Shown: positions 33,058 through 41,489 of the stretch, in pieces | Numbering within the stretch: position 1 is the first letter of the stretch | How the letters are laid out: every line of letters begins with the position of its first letter | From: Zoogloeaceae bacterium | GTDB lineage: Bacteria; Pseudomonadota; Gammaproteobacteria; Burkholderiales; Rhodocyclaceae | DNA: 64,000 bases | Reading direction: 5' to 3' | NCBI GenBank assembly: GCA_024235635.1 | Contig: JACKMA010000001.1 | Span: 930,001-994,000 of the forward strand | Program-made: the position numbers and the translations under genes | Notes under the pieces: generated by a model | What the model was told of the DNA's origin: nothing | The model's database searches: none | The model's input: only the letters and a program-made list of their open reading frames with translations

Positions 33058-34926
33058 ATGTCCGACCACTCCCTGCTTGAGACCATCGAATCGCCGGACC
33101 AGTTGCGTCGCCTCGAGCGCCGGCAATTGCCTGCCCTGGCCGACCAGCTCCGGGCCTTCCTGATCGAGTCGGTGTCGAAGACCGGCGGCCACCTGTCGTC
33201 GAACCTCGGCACGGTCGAACTCTCGATCGCACTGCACTACGTGTTCGACACGCCCCGCGACCGCCTGGTCTGGGATGTCGGGCACCAGACCTACGGTCAC
33301 AAGACCCTCACCGGACGACGCGACGCGATGGCCACGCTGCGCAAGTTCGGTGGCATTTCGGGCTTTCCCAAGCGATCCGAAAGCGAGTACGACACCTTCG
33401 GCACCGCCCACTCGTCGACCTCGATCTCGGCCGCGCTGGGCATGGCCGTGGCGGCGCGGGCAGAAGGCAGCAAGCGCCACAGCGTCGCGGTGATCGGCGA
33501 CGGCGCGATGTCGGCAGGCATGGCTTTCGAGGCGCTCAACAATGCCGGTGACATGAGCGGTCTTCGCCTGCTGGTGATCCTCAACGACAACGAGATGTCG
33601 ATCTCGCCGCCGGTCGGCGCGCTGACCCGCATCTTTGCGCGCCTGATGTCCGGCAGCACGGTCAGCGCTGCGCGCCGGGCCGGCGGCCGGGTGCTCGGCG
33701 TCGCGCCGCCGATGCTCGAACTGGCGCGCAAGGTCGAGGAGCACGTCAAGGGCATGATCGCGCCCGGCACCCTGTTCGAGGAGTTCGGCTTCCATTACTA
33801 CGGGCCGATCGACGGACACGACCTCGACGCGCTGGTGCCGACGCTGCAGAACCTCAGGAAGCTCGAAGGCCCGCAGTTTCTTCACATCATCACGCGCAAG
33901 GGCCAGGGCTACAAGCTGGCGGAAGCGGACCCGATCCTCTATCACGGAGTCTCCCGCTTCGATCACACCTCGGGCATCGATACCAAGCCCTCGTCCGGCC
34001 GGGCATCCCCGACCTATACACAGATCTTCGGCGACTGGTTGTGCGACATGGCAGCGCGCGACGACAGATTGATGGCGGTCACGCCGGCGATGCGCGAAGG
34101 CTCCGGCATGGTGCGCTTCGCCGAGGAATACCCCGAACGCTATTTCGACGTCGGCATCGCCGAACAGCACGCATTGACCTTCGCCGCCGGGCTCGCCTGC
34201 GAAGGCCTGAAACCGGTGGTGGCGATCTATTCCACCTTCCTGCAACGCGCCTACGATCAGTTGATCCACGACATTGCGCTGCAAAACCTGCCGGTGACCT
34301 TTGCCATCGATCGCGCCGGTCTGGTCGGCGCGGACGGCGCGACCCATCACGGCGCCTTCGATCTGTCCTACCTGCAGTGCATTCCGAACATGGTGGTGAT
34401 GGCGCCGTCGGACGAGAACGAGTGCCGGCAGATGCTCTACACCGCCTACTGCCACGCCGGTCCGGCAGCGGTTCGCTACCCGCGGGGCAAGGGCATGGGC
34501 ACGCCGCCACTGGCCGAGATGAAAGCGCTGCCGATCGGCAAGGGCGAAATCCGCCGTCGCGGAAGCAGGATCGCCCTGCTCGCGGTCGGCAGCATGCTCG
34601 GCCCTGCGCTCGAAGCCGGCGAGCGCCTCGACGCGACGGTCGCCAACCTGCGCTTTGTCAAACCCCTCGACCACAAACTGATCCGCGAACTCGCGGCTGA
34701 CCACGAGTTTCTGGTGACGATCGAGGAGAATTCGGTCGCCGGCGGCGTCGGCGGGGAGATCGTGCGCTGCCTCGAGGGCTGCGAATTGCATCCTCGAACG
34801 CTGCAGCTGGGCCTGCCCGACGCCTTCGTCGATCACGGCGAACAGGTTCAGCTGCTGGCGTCGATCGGCCTCGATGCGGAACACATCGCGGCCAGAGTCC
34901 GAAAATTCACGGGTGCCGGCGAATAA
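33058..34926 (+). CDS. dxs: 1-deoxy-D-xylulose-5-phosphate synthase
   Basis: A 622-residue thiamine-diphosphate enzyme, the first step of the non-mevalonate isoprenoid pathway (pyruvate plus glyceraldehyde-3-phosphate). Motifs: KTGGHLSSNLGTVEL, VWDVGHQTYGHK, VIGDGAMSAGMAFEALN with the ThDP/Mg site, RFDVGIAEQHALTFAAGLA and ITIEENSVAGGVGGE in variant form. The start ATG at 33058 (MSDHSLLETIESP) fits the family length. It forms one operon with xseB and ispA. Confidence 0.96.
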   Translation: MSDHSLLETIESPDQLRRLERRQLPALADQLRAFLIESVSKTGGHLSSNLGTVELSIALHYVFDTPRDRLVWDVGHQTYGHKTLTGRRDAMATLRKFGGISGFPKRSESEYDTFGTAHSSTSISAALGMAVAARAEGSKRHSVAVIGDGAMSAGMAFEALNNAGDMSGLRLLVILNDNEMSISPPVGALTRIFARLMSGSTVSAARRAGGRVLGVAPPMLELARKVEEHVKGMIAPGTLFEEFGFHYYGPIDGHDLDALVPTLQNLRKLEGPQFLHIITRKGQGYKLAEADPILYHGVSRFDHTSGIDTKPSSGRASPTYTQIFGDWLCDMAARDDRLMAVTPAMREGSGMVRFAEEYPERYFDVGIAEQHALTFAAGLACEGLKPVVAIYSTFLQRAYDQLIHDIALQNLPVTFAIDRAGLVGADGATHHGAFDLSYLQCIPNMVVMAPSDENECRQMLYTAYCHAGPAAVRYPRGKGMGTPPLAEMKALPIGKGEIRRRGSRIALLAVGSMLGPALEAGERLDATVANLRFVKPLDHKLIRELAADHEFLVTIEENSVAGGVGGEIVRCLEGCELHPRTLQLGLPDAFVDHGEQVQLLASIGLDAEHIAARVRKFTGAGE

Positions 34927-34940
34927 TTGAGTAAATTTGT

Positions 34941-34960
34941 CGGGAATGCTAGCATTCCCG
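34941..34960. repeat. 20-bp perfect palindrome between dxs and folE2
   Basis: CGGGAATGCTAGCATTCCCG is self-complementary over its full length and sits 14 bases after the dxs stop and 35 bases before the folE2 start. It has no loop and no T-run, so it looks more like a dimeric operator than a terminator. It does not match the AT-rich Zur box often associated with folE2. Confidence 0.8.
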
Positions 34961-34995
34961 CAAGGAACTATTCGCCGACGGACCGGGAATCACCG

Positions 34996-35799
34996 ATGAA
35001 CGCCCCTGACAACAACTCCATGCCCGACGTCCAGGGCTTCGCAGACAGTCGCGCCCTGGCGATCGACAAGGTCGGCATCAAGTCGATCCGCCACCCGGTC
35101 AAGGTCGCCGACCGCGCCGGCGGCGTCCAGCACACCGTTGCGGTATTCAATATGTATGTCGGCCTGCCCCACGATTTCAAGGGCACCCACATGTCGCGCT
35201 TTGTCGAAATCCTTAACACGCGGGAGCGCGAGATCTCGGTCGAGTTGTTCGAGCCGATGCTGCGAGACATGATCGAACGGCTGGAGGCCGAGACCGGCCA
35301 CATCGAGATGAGCTTCCCGTACTTCATGAACAAGGCCGCTCCGGTGACCGGCGTCGAGAGCCTGCTCGACTACGAGGTGACCTTCATCGGTGAGATTCAG
35401 CAGGGTGGCGACTATGAATTCACGCTGAAGGTCCTGGTTCCGGCCACCAGCCTGTGCCCGTGCTCGAAGAAGATCTCGGATTACGGCGCCCACAACCAGC
35501 GCTCCCACGTGACCGTGACCGCGCGCCTCGAAGGACATCTGTGGATCGAGGAACTGGTCGAAATGGTCGAGGCCCAGGCTTCCAGCCAGCTCTACGGCCT
35601 GCTCAAGCGGCCGGACGAGAAATTCGTCACCGAGCACGCCTACGACAACCCCAAGTTCGTCGAAGACCTGGTGCGTGACGTTGCCGGCGTGCTGAACCGG
35701 GAACAGCGCATCCTCGCCTACATCGTCGAGGCCGAGAACTTCGAGTCGATCCACAACCATTCGGCCTACGCCCTGATCGAATCGGTCAAGCGCGCCTGA
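34996..35799 (+). CDS. folE2: GTP cyclohydrolase FolE2 (type IB)
   Basis: A 267-residue enzyme that converts GTP to dihydroneopterin triphosphate for folate or queuosine synthesis, an alternative to FolE that does not depend strictly on zinc. The family signature SLCPCSKKISDYGAHNQRSHV is present, with further conserved MSRFVEILN and HTVAVFNMYVGLP segments. The ATG at 34996 is preferred over an upstream extension that would overlap the palindrome. Regulation by a metal-responsive factor is plausible from family knowledge. Confidence 0.95.
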   Translation: MNAPDNNSMPDVQGFADSRALAIDKVGIKSIRHPVKVADRAGGVQHTVAVFNMYVGLPHDFKGTHMSRFVEILNTREREISVELFEPMLRDMIERLEAETGHIEMSFPYFMNKAAPVTGVESLLDYEVTFIGEIQQGGDYEFTLKVLVPATSLCPCSKKISDYGAHNQRSHVTVTARLEGHLWIEELVEMVEAQASSQLYGLLKRPDEKFVTEHAYDNPKFVEDLVRDVAGVLNREQRILAYIVEAENFESIHNHSAYALIESVKRA

Positions 35800-35830
35800 G
35801 TCTTTCCCGTAGCCCACCCGCGACCGGCGT

Positions 35831-35847
35831 GCCGTGTGTCACACGGC
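35831..35847. promoter_or_regulatory. 17-bp perfect palindrome, possible sigma-54 activator site
   Basis: GCCGTGTG-T-CACACGGC lies 32 bases after folE2 and about 190 bases upstream of the predicted sigma-54 start of the PEP-CTERM gene, a normal distance for an enhancer bound by an NtrC-type regulator. A folE2 terminator is the alternative, but no T-run follows. Confidence 0.5.
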
Positions 35848-35996
35848 GCACGCGGGGTCCCGTGGTAGGAACGCCCAGCCTATCTCTTTGGTCGTGCCCG
35901 ACCTCCCCGCTCGACGACGTCGGAATTCTTTACACCGCATCTGTCAGCGCCACACGCCACCGCAGCAAGCCTTTCAATAAAAAGCACTTTTAAAGC

Positions 35997-36012
35997 TGGC
36001 ACAGTAGCTGCT
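35997..36012 (+). promoter_or_regulatory. Sigma-54 (RpoN) promoter of the PEP-CTERM gene
   Basis: TGGCAC at 35997-36002 and CTGCT at 36008-36012 place GG and GC exactly ten bases apart, the invariant -24/-12 geometry; only the first base of TTGC deviates. Transcription should start near 36023, about 40 bases before the gene. RpoN with the PrsK/PrsR two-component system is known to drive PEP-CTERM genes in floc-forming betaproteobacteria. Confidence 0.75.
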
Positions 36013-36062
36013 TTATGTTGCCTGCAGTCAGACCAACCGCTGACTTAACCAAGGAGAAATCG

Positions 36063-36884
36063 ATGTCCATTCGTAACTTTGTCGCTTCGGCCTTTGCTGC
36101 TGGGGCCCTCGCTGCAGCCGGCTCCGCCTCTGCCGTTGTCGTCGGCGGCGTCGACTTCGGCATCCTGGGCGAAAGCCCCGCCAACCGTCACATCGAGACG
36201 ACCACGCTGGCCGAGACGCTGGTAACGGATAGCGGCCAGACCCTGCTGGGCTATGGCGTGATCAACACCGTCAATGGCGCTTCGACCTACGCCGGCCTGA
36301 ACAAGCTGTACTTCGTCTTCGAGTACACCTCGCAGAACTTCACCGGCACTTCGGTCGAGTTCATCAACGGCACGATCGACGTCTTCCTCGGCGCCGAGTT
36401 CAACCTGCAGAACCAGGACTCGCTGGCCAACCTGGCGATCATCCAGGGCTACTCGGAGTGGGCCCGCTTCAATGGCCACGCCAACAGCGCCACCGGATCG
36501 GAACTGACCGCCAACGGCACCCTGAACGGCGATGTTCTGTCCTTCACCGGCTCCGGCCTGCTCGACGTCGATACCAGCAGCACCTTCGGCGTTGACGCCG
36601 TGGCTGCCTTCCTCGACACCAACCTGATCGGCGACAGCCTCGGCGGTTTCGCCGACATCTCGATCAACACCTCGGGCGACAACGAAGTCCTGAACGTGTT
36701 CGACGAGATCAATGGTCTGGCCGACGGCTGCGATGACGGTACCGCCGAAGCCGGTGCCTGGTGTATCGCTGGTAGCGCCGACCTGCGTGGCGATACCAAC
36801 AACATCCCCGAGCCTGCCACCCTGGCGCTGGCCGGCCTCGGCATCCTCGGTCTGGGCGCTGCCCGCCGCAAGCGCGCCGCCTGA
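36063..36884 (+). CDS. PEP-CTERM sorting-domain exported protein
   Basis: A 273-residue exported protein. An N-terminal signal peptide (MSIRNFVASAFAAGALAAAG ... ASA) precedes a beta-rich body with few lysines and cysteines, many Asn, Thr and Gly, and one possible disulfide pair (CDDGTAEAGAWC). The C-terminus is a textbook PEP-CTERM signal: IPEPATLALAGLGILGLGAA followed by RRKR. Such proteins are processed by exosortase and exported with exopolysaccharide, often in biofilm or floc formation. No exosortase is in the window. AAGGAG precedes the start; the sigma-54 promoter upstream and terminator downstream make it a single-gene unit. Confidence 0.93.
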   Translation: MSIRNFVASAFAAGALAAAGSASAVVVGGVDFGILGESPANRHIETTTLAETLVTDSGQTLLGYGVINTVNGASTYAGLNKLYFVFEYTSQNFTGTSVEFINGTIDVFLGAEFNLQNQDSLANLAIIQGYSEWARFNGHANSATGSELTANGTLNGDVLSFTGSGLLDVDTSSTFGVDAVAAFLDTNLIGDSLGGFADISINTSGDNEVLNVFDEINGLADGCDDGTAEAGAWCIAGSADLRGDTNNIPEPATLALAGLGILGLGAARRKRAA

Positions 36885-36905
36885 TCGCGGAATCTGCGCA
36901 GTTCG

Positions 36906-36936
36906 AACGGGCCGCCTCGGGCGGCCCGTTTTTTTT
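36906..36936 (+). terminator. Rho-independent terminator after the PEP-CTERM gene
   Basis: AACGGGCCGCC (36906-36916) pairs perfectly with GGCGGCCCGTT (36920-36930) around a three-base loop, followed by a T-run to 36936. Such a strong signal fits a highly expressed structural-protein gene. Confidence 0.93.
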
Positions 36937-37031
36937 GGCTGGCCGATCACGATCGGCGACACGAGTCGCCCCACCCACTTGCCAGTCGCATGGCGTAACA
37001 TGCGCGTTCGACGGTTTCTCGGTTCACCGCG

Positions 37032-38066
37032 ATGAACGCTCTCCCGCTGCAGGTACGGGCTGCACTCAGCACGCCGACCGCGGACAACTCCCAAGGCCAC
37101 CGCCTCAATCTGACTCGTGACACGATCCAGGTTGCCTATCGACCGCACCCGGGCATCGACCTCTTCGGCCCCGACGGCCATGCCACGCTGATCGCATTCG
37201 GCGCACTGGCCCACAACGCGCTCACCGTCATCGGCGCCGACCAGGAGCAACTGGCGATCGCGCCCCGCGGCGCCGACACCATTCTGACGCTGCCGCGCCG
37301 GGATCTGCCCAGCGATCGCGGACATCCGCTGTTCGCACGCCACACCAACCGATTTCCTTATCGGCACGACGCTGTCCCGACCGATCTTCAAGCGACGCTC
37401 TCGTCGGTGACACGCCCGCGTGTGCGCCTGCGCCTGCTGACGCCCGGGAAGTCGGCGACGCGATTGATCGAAGTCACGCGTCAATGCTGTCAGGCGCGTT
37501 TCAGCAATCGCGAACTTCATGAATGGCTGATGGGCAGTCTCCGATTCACGCCCGAAGAAGTCGCGCGCGGCGACGGTCTGGACATTCGCACGTTGCACCT
37601 GCCGCCCTTCGGTGCCGCCTTCATGCGCTTCATCCGGCCATGGTCGACGATGGAGCGGCTGAATCGCTGGTTTCGCATCTACAAGACCATGGCGGCAACT
37701 GAAGTCGCGCTGCTCGGCAAGGCGCCCCTGATCGCCTGCGTGGTCGGCGAAGACTCCCGCGACGGCGCCTTCGAGGCCGGACGCCTGATGCAACAGACCT
37801 GGATCAGGGCCAACAACGAAGGCCTCGCGGTGCATCCCTACTACGTCGTCGCGGATCAGCAGACACGCCTGAACGAAGGTCGTCTGCCGCCCGAATGGGA
37901 AGAACCCGTCGGCACCGCGATCGAGGAGTTGCCGCAACTGTTGGAATTCGGCAAGGGCGAGCGCCTGCACATGATGTTGCGCGTCGGCCGTCCGGTGAAC
38001 AAGGCGCCGGTACGCTCGCGCCGCCTTCCCGAATCGAAACTGGTTTCCGGGCTACCGGCCGGCTGA
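37032..38066 (+). CDS. Acg-like nitroreductase-fold protein, divergent
   Basis: A 344-residue protein whose layout resembles Acg/Rv3131-type nitroreductases: an N-terminal ALSTPTADNSQGHRLNL segment in place of the usual APSxHNTQPW flavin-binding motif, an internal hydrophobic helix region, and a C-terminal LHMMLRVGRPVNKAPVRSRRLP that matches the family's lipid-or-flavin pocket end. Several key positions differ, so flavin binding is uncertain. It converges on a ThiF-like gene 16 bases away; in mycobacterial MoeY/Rv1355c-type proteins ThiF-like and nitroreductase-like domains occur in one chain, which supports a joint function. Family assignment is tentative. Confidence 0.6.
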   Translation: MNALPLQVRAALSTPTADNSQGHRLNLTRDTIQVAYRPHPGIDLFGPDGHATLIAFGALAHNALTVIGADQEQLAIAPRGADTILTLPRRDLPSDRGHPLFARHTNRFPYRHDAVPTDLQATLSSVTRPRVRLRLLTPGKSATRLIEVTRQCCQARFSNRELHEWLMGSLRFTPEEVARGDGLDIRTLHLPPFGAAFMRFIRPWSTMERLNRWFRIYKTMAATEVALLGKAPLIACVVGEDSRDGAFEAGRLMQQTWIRANNEGLAVHPYYVVADQQTRLNEGRLPPEWEEPVGTAIEELPQLLEFGKGERLHMMLRVGRPVNKAPVRSRRLPESKLVSGLPAG

Positions 38067-38082
38067 CAGTCGGCGCGTCACC

Positions 38083-38955
38083 TCAGGCGCCTTGCGACAG
38101 GCCAAGCTGCCGGCGGGCGATGGCCATCGCAACCCGCTGCAGCGGGTTGCGATTCCCCCACGGACGCCAGGTGTGCACGAAGCGATTGCGATAGGCATCG
38201 AACTGGTAGCCCCTGGGGGCCAATGGCACGCCACCGCGCCCCAGCAGCAACTTCATCGCCTCGGTGGCGATGACACCGGCACACAATTGGCAGGCTGCCA
38301 CCGTCGAAGGACCCCGCCGCGCAACGAAGTCCACCTTCGAAAAATCCGCCAGGTAGCCGCGCTGAAGCATGGCCGGCGACAGGCCGAGCAGAAAGCGCAG
38401 GGCCATTTCCTGCTCGCCACATCCGTCCAGGCAGAAATACTCCTCGAACGACATGCTGCCCGGCGCAAAGCACAGGAACGCTGTGCCGAGACCGAGCGGG
38501 GCCGCAGTAATCGCCGGGATGCCGAGCCGGGCGCAGGCCGCAAAGGTCAGGCGACGTGCCTCGAACGCGAAGAAATCGAGGCCATCGACATAGAGGTCGA
38601 CGCCGTCGAGAAAGGTATCCACGTTATCGGCGGTGACGCCCTGATCGAGCCGCCGCATCTCGATTTCAGGGTTGATGTCGCGCGCCAGTTCCTCCAGAAC
38701 TTCCGACTTGGGTCGCCCAATGGACGAAAGTGTGGCGCCGGCCTGCCGATTAAAGTTGGCAAGATCGAAAACATCGAAGTCAGCAATCGAAAAACAACCG
38801 ATGCCGAGGCGCGCCAGCGACAGCAAATGAATGCCACCGACACCACCGAGCCCGGCAATGGCCACCCGCTTGCGACGCAGCACGCCCTGCTCGGCAGCGG
38901 TCACCCAGCCAATGTTGCGAGAAAATGCCGTGTCATATTCGAAACCATCGCTCAT
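38083..38955 (-). CDS. ThiF/MoeB/HesA-family adenylyltransferase (E1-like)
   Basis: A 290-residue E1-like protein with the nucleotide-binding GLGGVGGIHLLSLARLGIG, the acidic ADFDVFDLANFNRQ segment carrying the catalytic Arg and Asp, and DLYVDGLDFFAFEAR. Only one CxxC (CQLC) is evident, so the structural zinc site of MoeB/ThiF may be altered. The first 30 residues (SRNIGWVTAAEQGVLRRK) match the N-terminus of the family branch that includes MoeY-like proteins. It would adenylate a C-terminal carboxylate, but no ubiquitin-like partner is adjacent. A GGGAG precedes the start. Confidence 0.85.
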   Translation of the reverse strand: MSDGFEYDTAFSRNIGWVTAAEQGVLRRKRVAIAGLGGVGGIHLLSLARLGIGCFSIADFDVFDLANFNRQAGATLSSIGRPKSEVLEELARDINPEIEMRRLDQGVTADNVDTFLDGVDLYVDGLDFFAFEARRLTFAACARLGIPAITAAPLGLGTAFLCFAPGSMSFEEYFCLDGCGEQEMALRFLLGLSPAMLQRGYLADFSKVDFVARRGPSTVAACQLCAGVIATEAMKLLLGRGGVPLAPRGYQFDAYRNRFVHTWRPWGNRNPLQRVAMAIARRQLGLSQGA

Positions 38956-38974
38956 CAGAACAATCTCCCGCCGC

Positions 38975-38986
38975 CAGACCGGTCTG
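38975..38986. promoter_or_regulatory. Palindrome in the divergent ThiF/permease promoter region
   Basis: CAGACCGGTCTG is a perfect 12-bp palindrome centred in the 83-base gap between the divergent ThiF and permease genes, a good place for an operator controlling both. It overlaps the untranslated region just upstream of the ThiF ribosome binding site. Confidence 0.4.
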
Positions 38987-39038
38987 ACGCTATCATAGGT
39001 GCGCCAAGCATACCCGCAGTTCCTAATACTATCCGAAC

Positions 39039-40259
39039 GTGTTTCTAATCCAGCAAATTGCGCTGGCCGCGCGAAACCTGCTCCGCCAGCGCAGGCGCAC
39101 CGCGCTTGGCCTGGGGATCGTGACCGGCGGGGTCGTCGCGCTGCTGCTCGCGGGTGGCTTCATCAACTGGATCTTCCAGGACCTGCGCGAATCGACCATT
39201 CATTCGCAACTCGGGCACGTCCAGATCACCCGCCCGGGATATCTCAGCCAGGGTCTCGGCGACCCCTACAGCTATCTGTTGCCCGCCATCGGCGATGCTC
39301 ACGTGCAGGGGATCGAAGGCCTCACGGTGCTGACACCGCGGCTCGCGTTCAGCGGGCTGATCAGTCGCGGCGACGAAACCATATCGTTCATCGGGGAAGG
39401 CATCGACCCCGCCAAGGAAGCCCCGATCGCCCGTGCGATCACGATCGTCAGTGGGCACGATCTGAGCGGCGAGGCCGCGCCGGAAGTCCTGCTCGGCGAG
39501 GGCCTGGCAGCCAACCTCGGCGCGCAGGCTGGCGATCTCGTCGTGCTGCTGGTGACCACCGCCGAAGGCGGCATCAATGCTGTCGAACTGTCGGTTGCCG
39601 GAACCTTCGCGACGATTACCAAGGCCTATGACGACAGCGTCCTGCGCGCGCCGATCTCGGTGGTGCGGGATCTGATGCGGGTCGAGGGCGCGACCACCTG
39701 GGTCGCCCTGCTCGACGACACCGCGGCCACCGACCGTGCCGTCGAAGCGTTTCGTACCCGCCTGGCGACGGACGCCTTCGAAGTCGTCCCGTGGCACCGC
39801 CTTGCGGACTTCTACAACAAGACCGTCGATCTGTTCTCGCGCCAGGTGGGCGTTGTCCGGCTGCTGATCGCATTGATCGTGGTCCTGAGCATTTCCAACA
39901 CCTTGTCGATGTCGGTCATCGAGCGCACCAGCGAGATCGGCACGATGATGGCGCTCGGCGTCCGACGCCGTGCGGTGCTGCAATTGTTCGTGACCGAGGG
40001 CGCCATGCTCGGCCTCGCCGGCGGACTGGTCGGCATTGTGCTGGGTTGGCTGCTGGCGACGCTGATCTCGGCCATCGGCATTCCGATGCCGCCGCCGCCC
40101 GGCATGGCTCGAGGCTACGTCGGCGCAATCGCGCTGACGCCTGCGCTGGTCGGCGACGGCATGCTGCTGGCGTTCGGCACCACCCTGCTGGCGAGCATCG
40201 CGCCGGCGTGGAAGGCCTCGCGCATGAACATCGTCGATGCGCTGAGGCAGTCACGATGA
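39039..40259 (+). CDS. FtsX/MacB-type ABC transporter permease 1
   Basis: A 406-residue permease with one N-terminal helix (GIVTGGVVALLLAGGFI), a large extracytoplasmic MacB-PCD domain of about 230 residues, and three C-terminal helices (VVRLLIALIVVLSISNTLSMSVIERTSEIGTMMALG is the hallmark segment). This is the LolC/LolE/MacB architecture. It starts with GTG and has no visible ribosome binding site; a TACTAT at 39027-39032 would put the transcript start at the GTG, so leaderless translation is possible. No ATPase gene is in the window. Confidence 0.9.
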   Translation: MFLIQQIALAARNLLRQRRRTALGLGIVTGGVVALLLAGGFINWIFQDLRESTIHSQLGHVQITRPGYLSQGLGDPYSYLLPAIGDAHVQGIEGLTVLTPRLAFSGLISRGDETISFIGEGIDPAKEAPIARAITIVSGHDLSGEAAPEVLLGEGLAANLGAQAGDLVVLLVTTAEGGINAVELSVAGTFATITKAYDDSVLRAPISVVRDLMRVEGATTWVALLDDTAATDRAVEAFRTRLATDAFEVVPWHRLADFYNKTVDLFSRQVGVVRLLIALIVVLSISNTLSMSVIERTSEIGTMMALGVRRRAVLQLFVTEGAMLGLAGGLVGIVLGWLLATLISAIGIPMPPPPGMARGYVGAIALTPALVGDGMLLAFGTTLLASIAPAWKASRMNIVDALRQSR

Positions 40260-41479
40260 GCGCGATCATCTTTCGTCTGGCGCTGCGCAACATCTTCAGG
40301 CAGAAGCTCAGAACCGCGATCACCCTGTCTGCGATCATGTTCGGCGTCACCGGCCTGATCCTGTCGAGCGGATTCATCCAGGACATCTTCGTCCAGCTCG
40401 GTGAAGCCATCATCCATTCCCAGACCGGACACATCCAGGTCTTCAAGCAGGATTTCCTCGAGAAGGGCAGCCGCAAGCCGGAACAGTTCGTCATCGACCG
40501 GGCTGGCGCCCGGGTGGCGCAACTGCAGTCGGTCGACGGTATCGAGCTGGTCGCTGCGCGACTCGATTTCGCCGGCCTGCTGAACAACGGCCGCCGCGAT
40601 CTGGCGGTGATCGGCGAAGGCATCGAACCGGACAAGGAAAAGCGCATCGGCAGCTACATGATGATCACCGAAGGCCGGGCGCTGGCCGACGAGGACGTCT
40701 TCGGAATCCTCCTCGGGCAGGGCGTTGCAGCCAATCTCGGGCTCCGGCCCGGCGATTTCGTGACGATACTGGCGAACACCGCGGACGGTACGCTGAACTC
40801 GCTCGAGCTCGAAGTCATTGGAATTTTTCAAAGTTTCTCTAAGGATTACGACGCCAGAGCCGTTCGCATTCCTTTGACAGCCGCACAGGAACTGCTCGCC
40901 ACCAACGGTGCCAATCTGATCGTCATGACCCTGACCGAAACACCACTCACCGGGGCCGCCCAGGCGCGCGTCGACGACGCGCTTGCCGGTTCGGGCCTCG
41001 AATCGAAGAACTGGCGCGAGCTCTCAGATTTCTATGACAAGACCGTGCAGTTGTACGACCGCCAGTTCGGCATCCTGCAATGGATCATCCTGGTGATGGT
41101 CCTGCTGTCGGTGGTCAATAGCGTGAACATGAGTGCATTCGAACGCCAGGCGGAGTTCGGCACCCTGCTAGCCCTCGGCAATCGCCCGCGCGAAGTCTTC
41201 ATGATCCTGCTGGCCGAAAATCTGATGCTCGGTCTGATCGGTGCCAGCGCCGGCGTGCTGTTGGGCGTTGCACTGGCAGCCCTGATTTCCGGCATCGGCA
41301 TTCCGATGCCGCCTCCGCCCAACGCCAATGTCGGCTACACCGCGCTGATCCGCATCGTTCCGAGCGCGCTGCTGACGGCGTGGCTGGTCGGATTCTCGGC
41401 GACGGTGATCGCAGTGCTGTTCCCGGCCCGACGAATTGCCAGAACGCCGATCGTCGACGCGCTGCGGCAGGCTACCTGA
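40256..41479 (+). CDS. FtsX/MacB-type ABC transporter permease 2
   Basis: A 407-residue paralogue of the preceding gene with the same layout (MSAIIFRLALRNIFRQKLRTAITL; extracytoplasmic domain; LLSVVNSVNMSAFERQAEFGTLLALG; three C-terminal helices; IPMPPPPNANVGYT shared with permease 1). It overlaps permease 1 by ATGA. Two different permeases per complex, as in LolCDE, imply a heterodimer with an ATPase encoded elsewhere. The acyltransferase gene follows after ten bases. Confidence 0.9.
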   Translation: MSAIIFRLALRNIFRQKLRTAITLSAIMFGVTGLILSSGFIQDIFVQLGEAIIHSQTGHIQVFKQDFLEKGSRKPEQFVIDRAGARVAQLQSVDGIELVAARLDFAGLLNNGRRDLAVIGEGIEPDKEKRIGSYMMITEGRALADEDVFGILLGQGVAANLGLRPGDFVTILANTADGTLNSLELEVIGIFQSFSKDYDARAVRIPLTAAQELLATNGANLIVMTLTETPLTGAAQARVDDALAGSGLESKNWRELSDFYDKTVQLYDRQFGILQWIILVMVLLSVVNSVNMSAFERQAEFGTLLALGNRPREVFMILLAENLMLGLIGASAGVLLGVALAALISGIGIPMPPPPNANVGYTALIRIVPSALLTAWLVGFSATVIAVLFPARRIARTPIVDALRQAT

Positions 41480-41489
41480 GGGCGAAACA

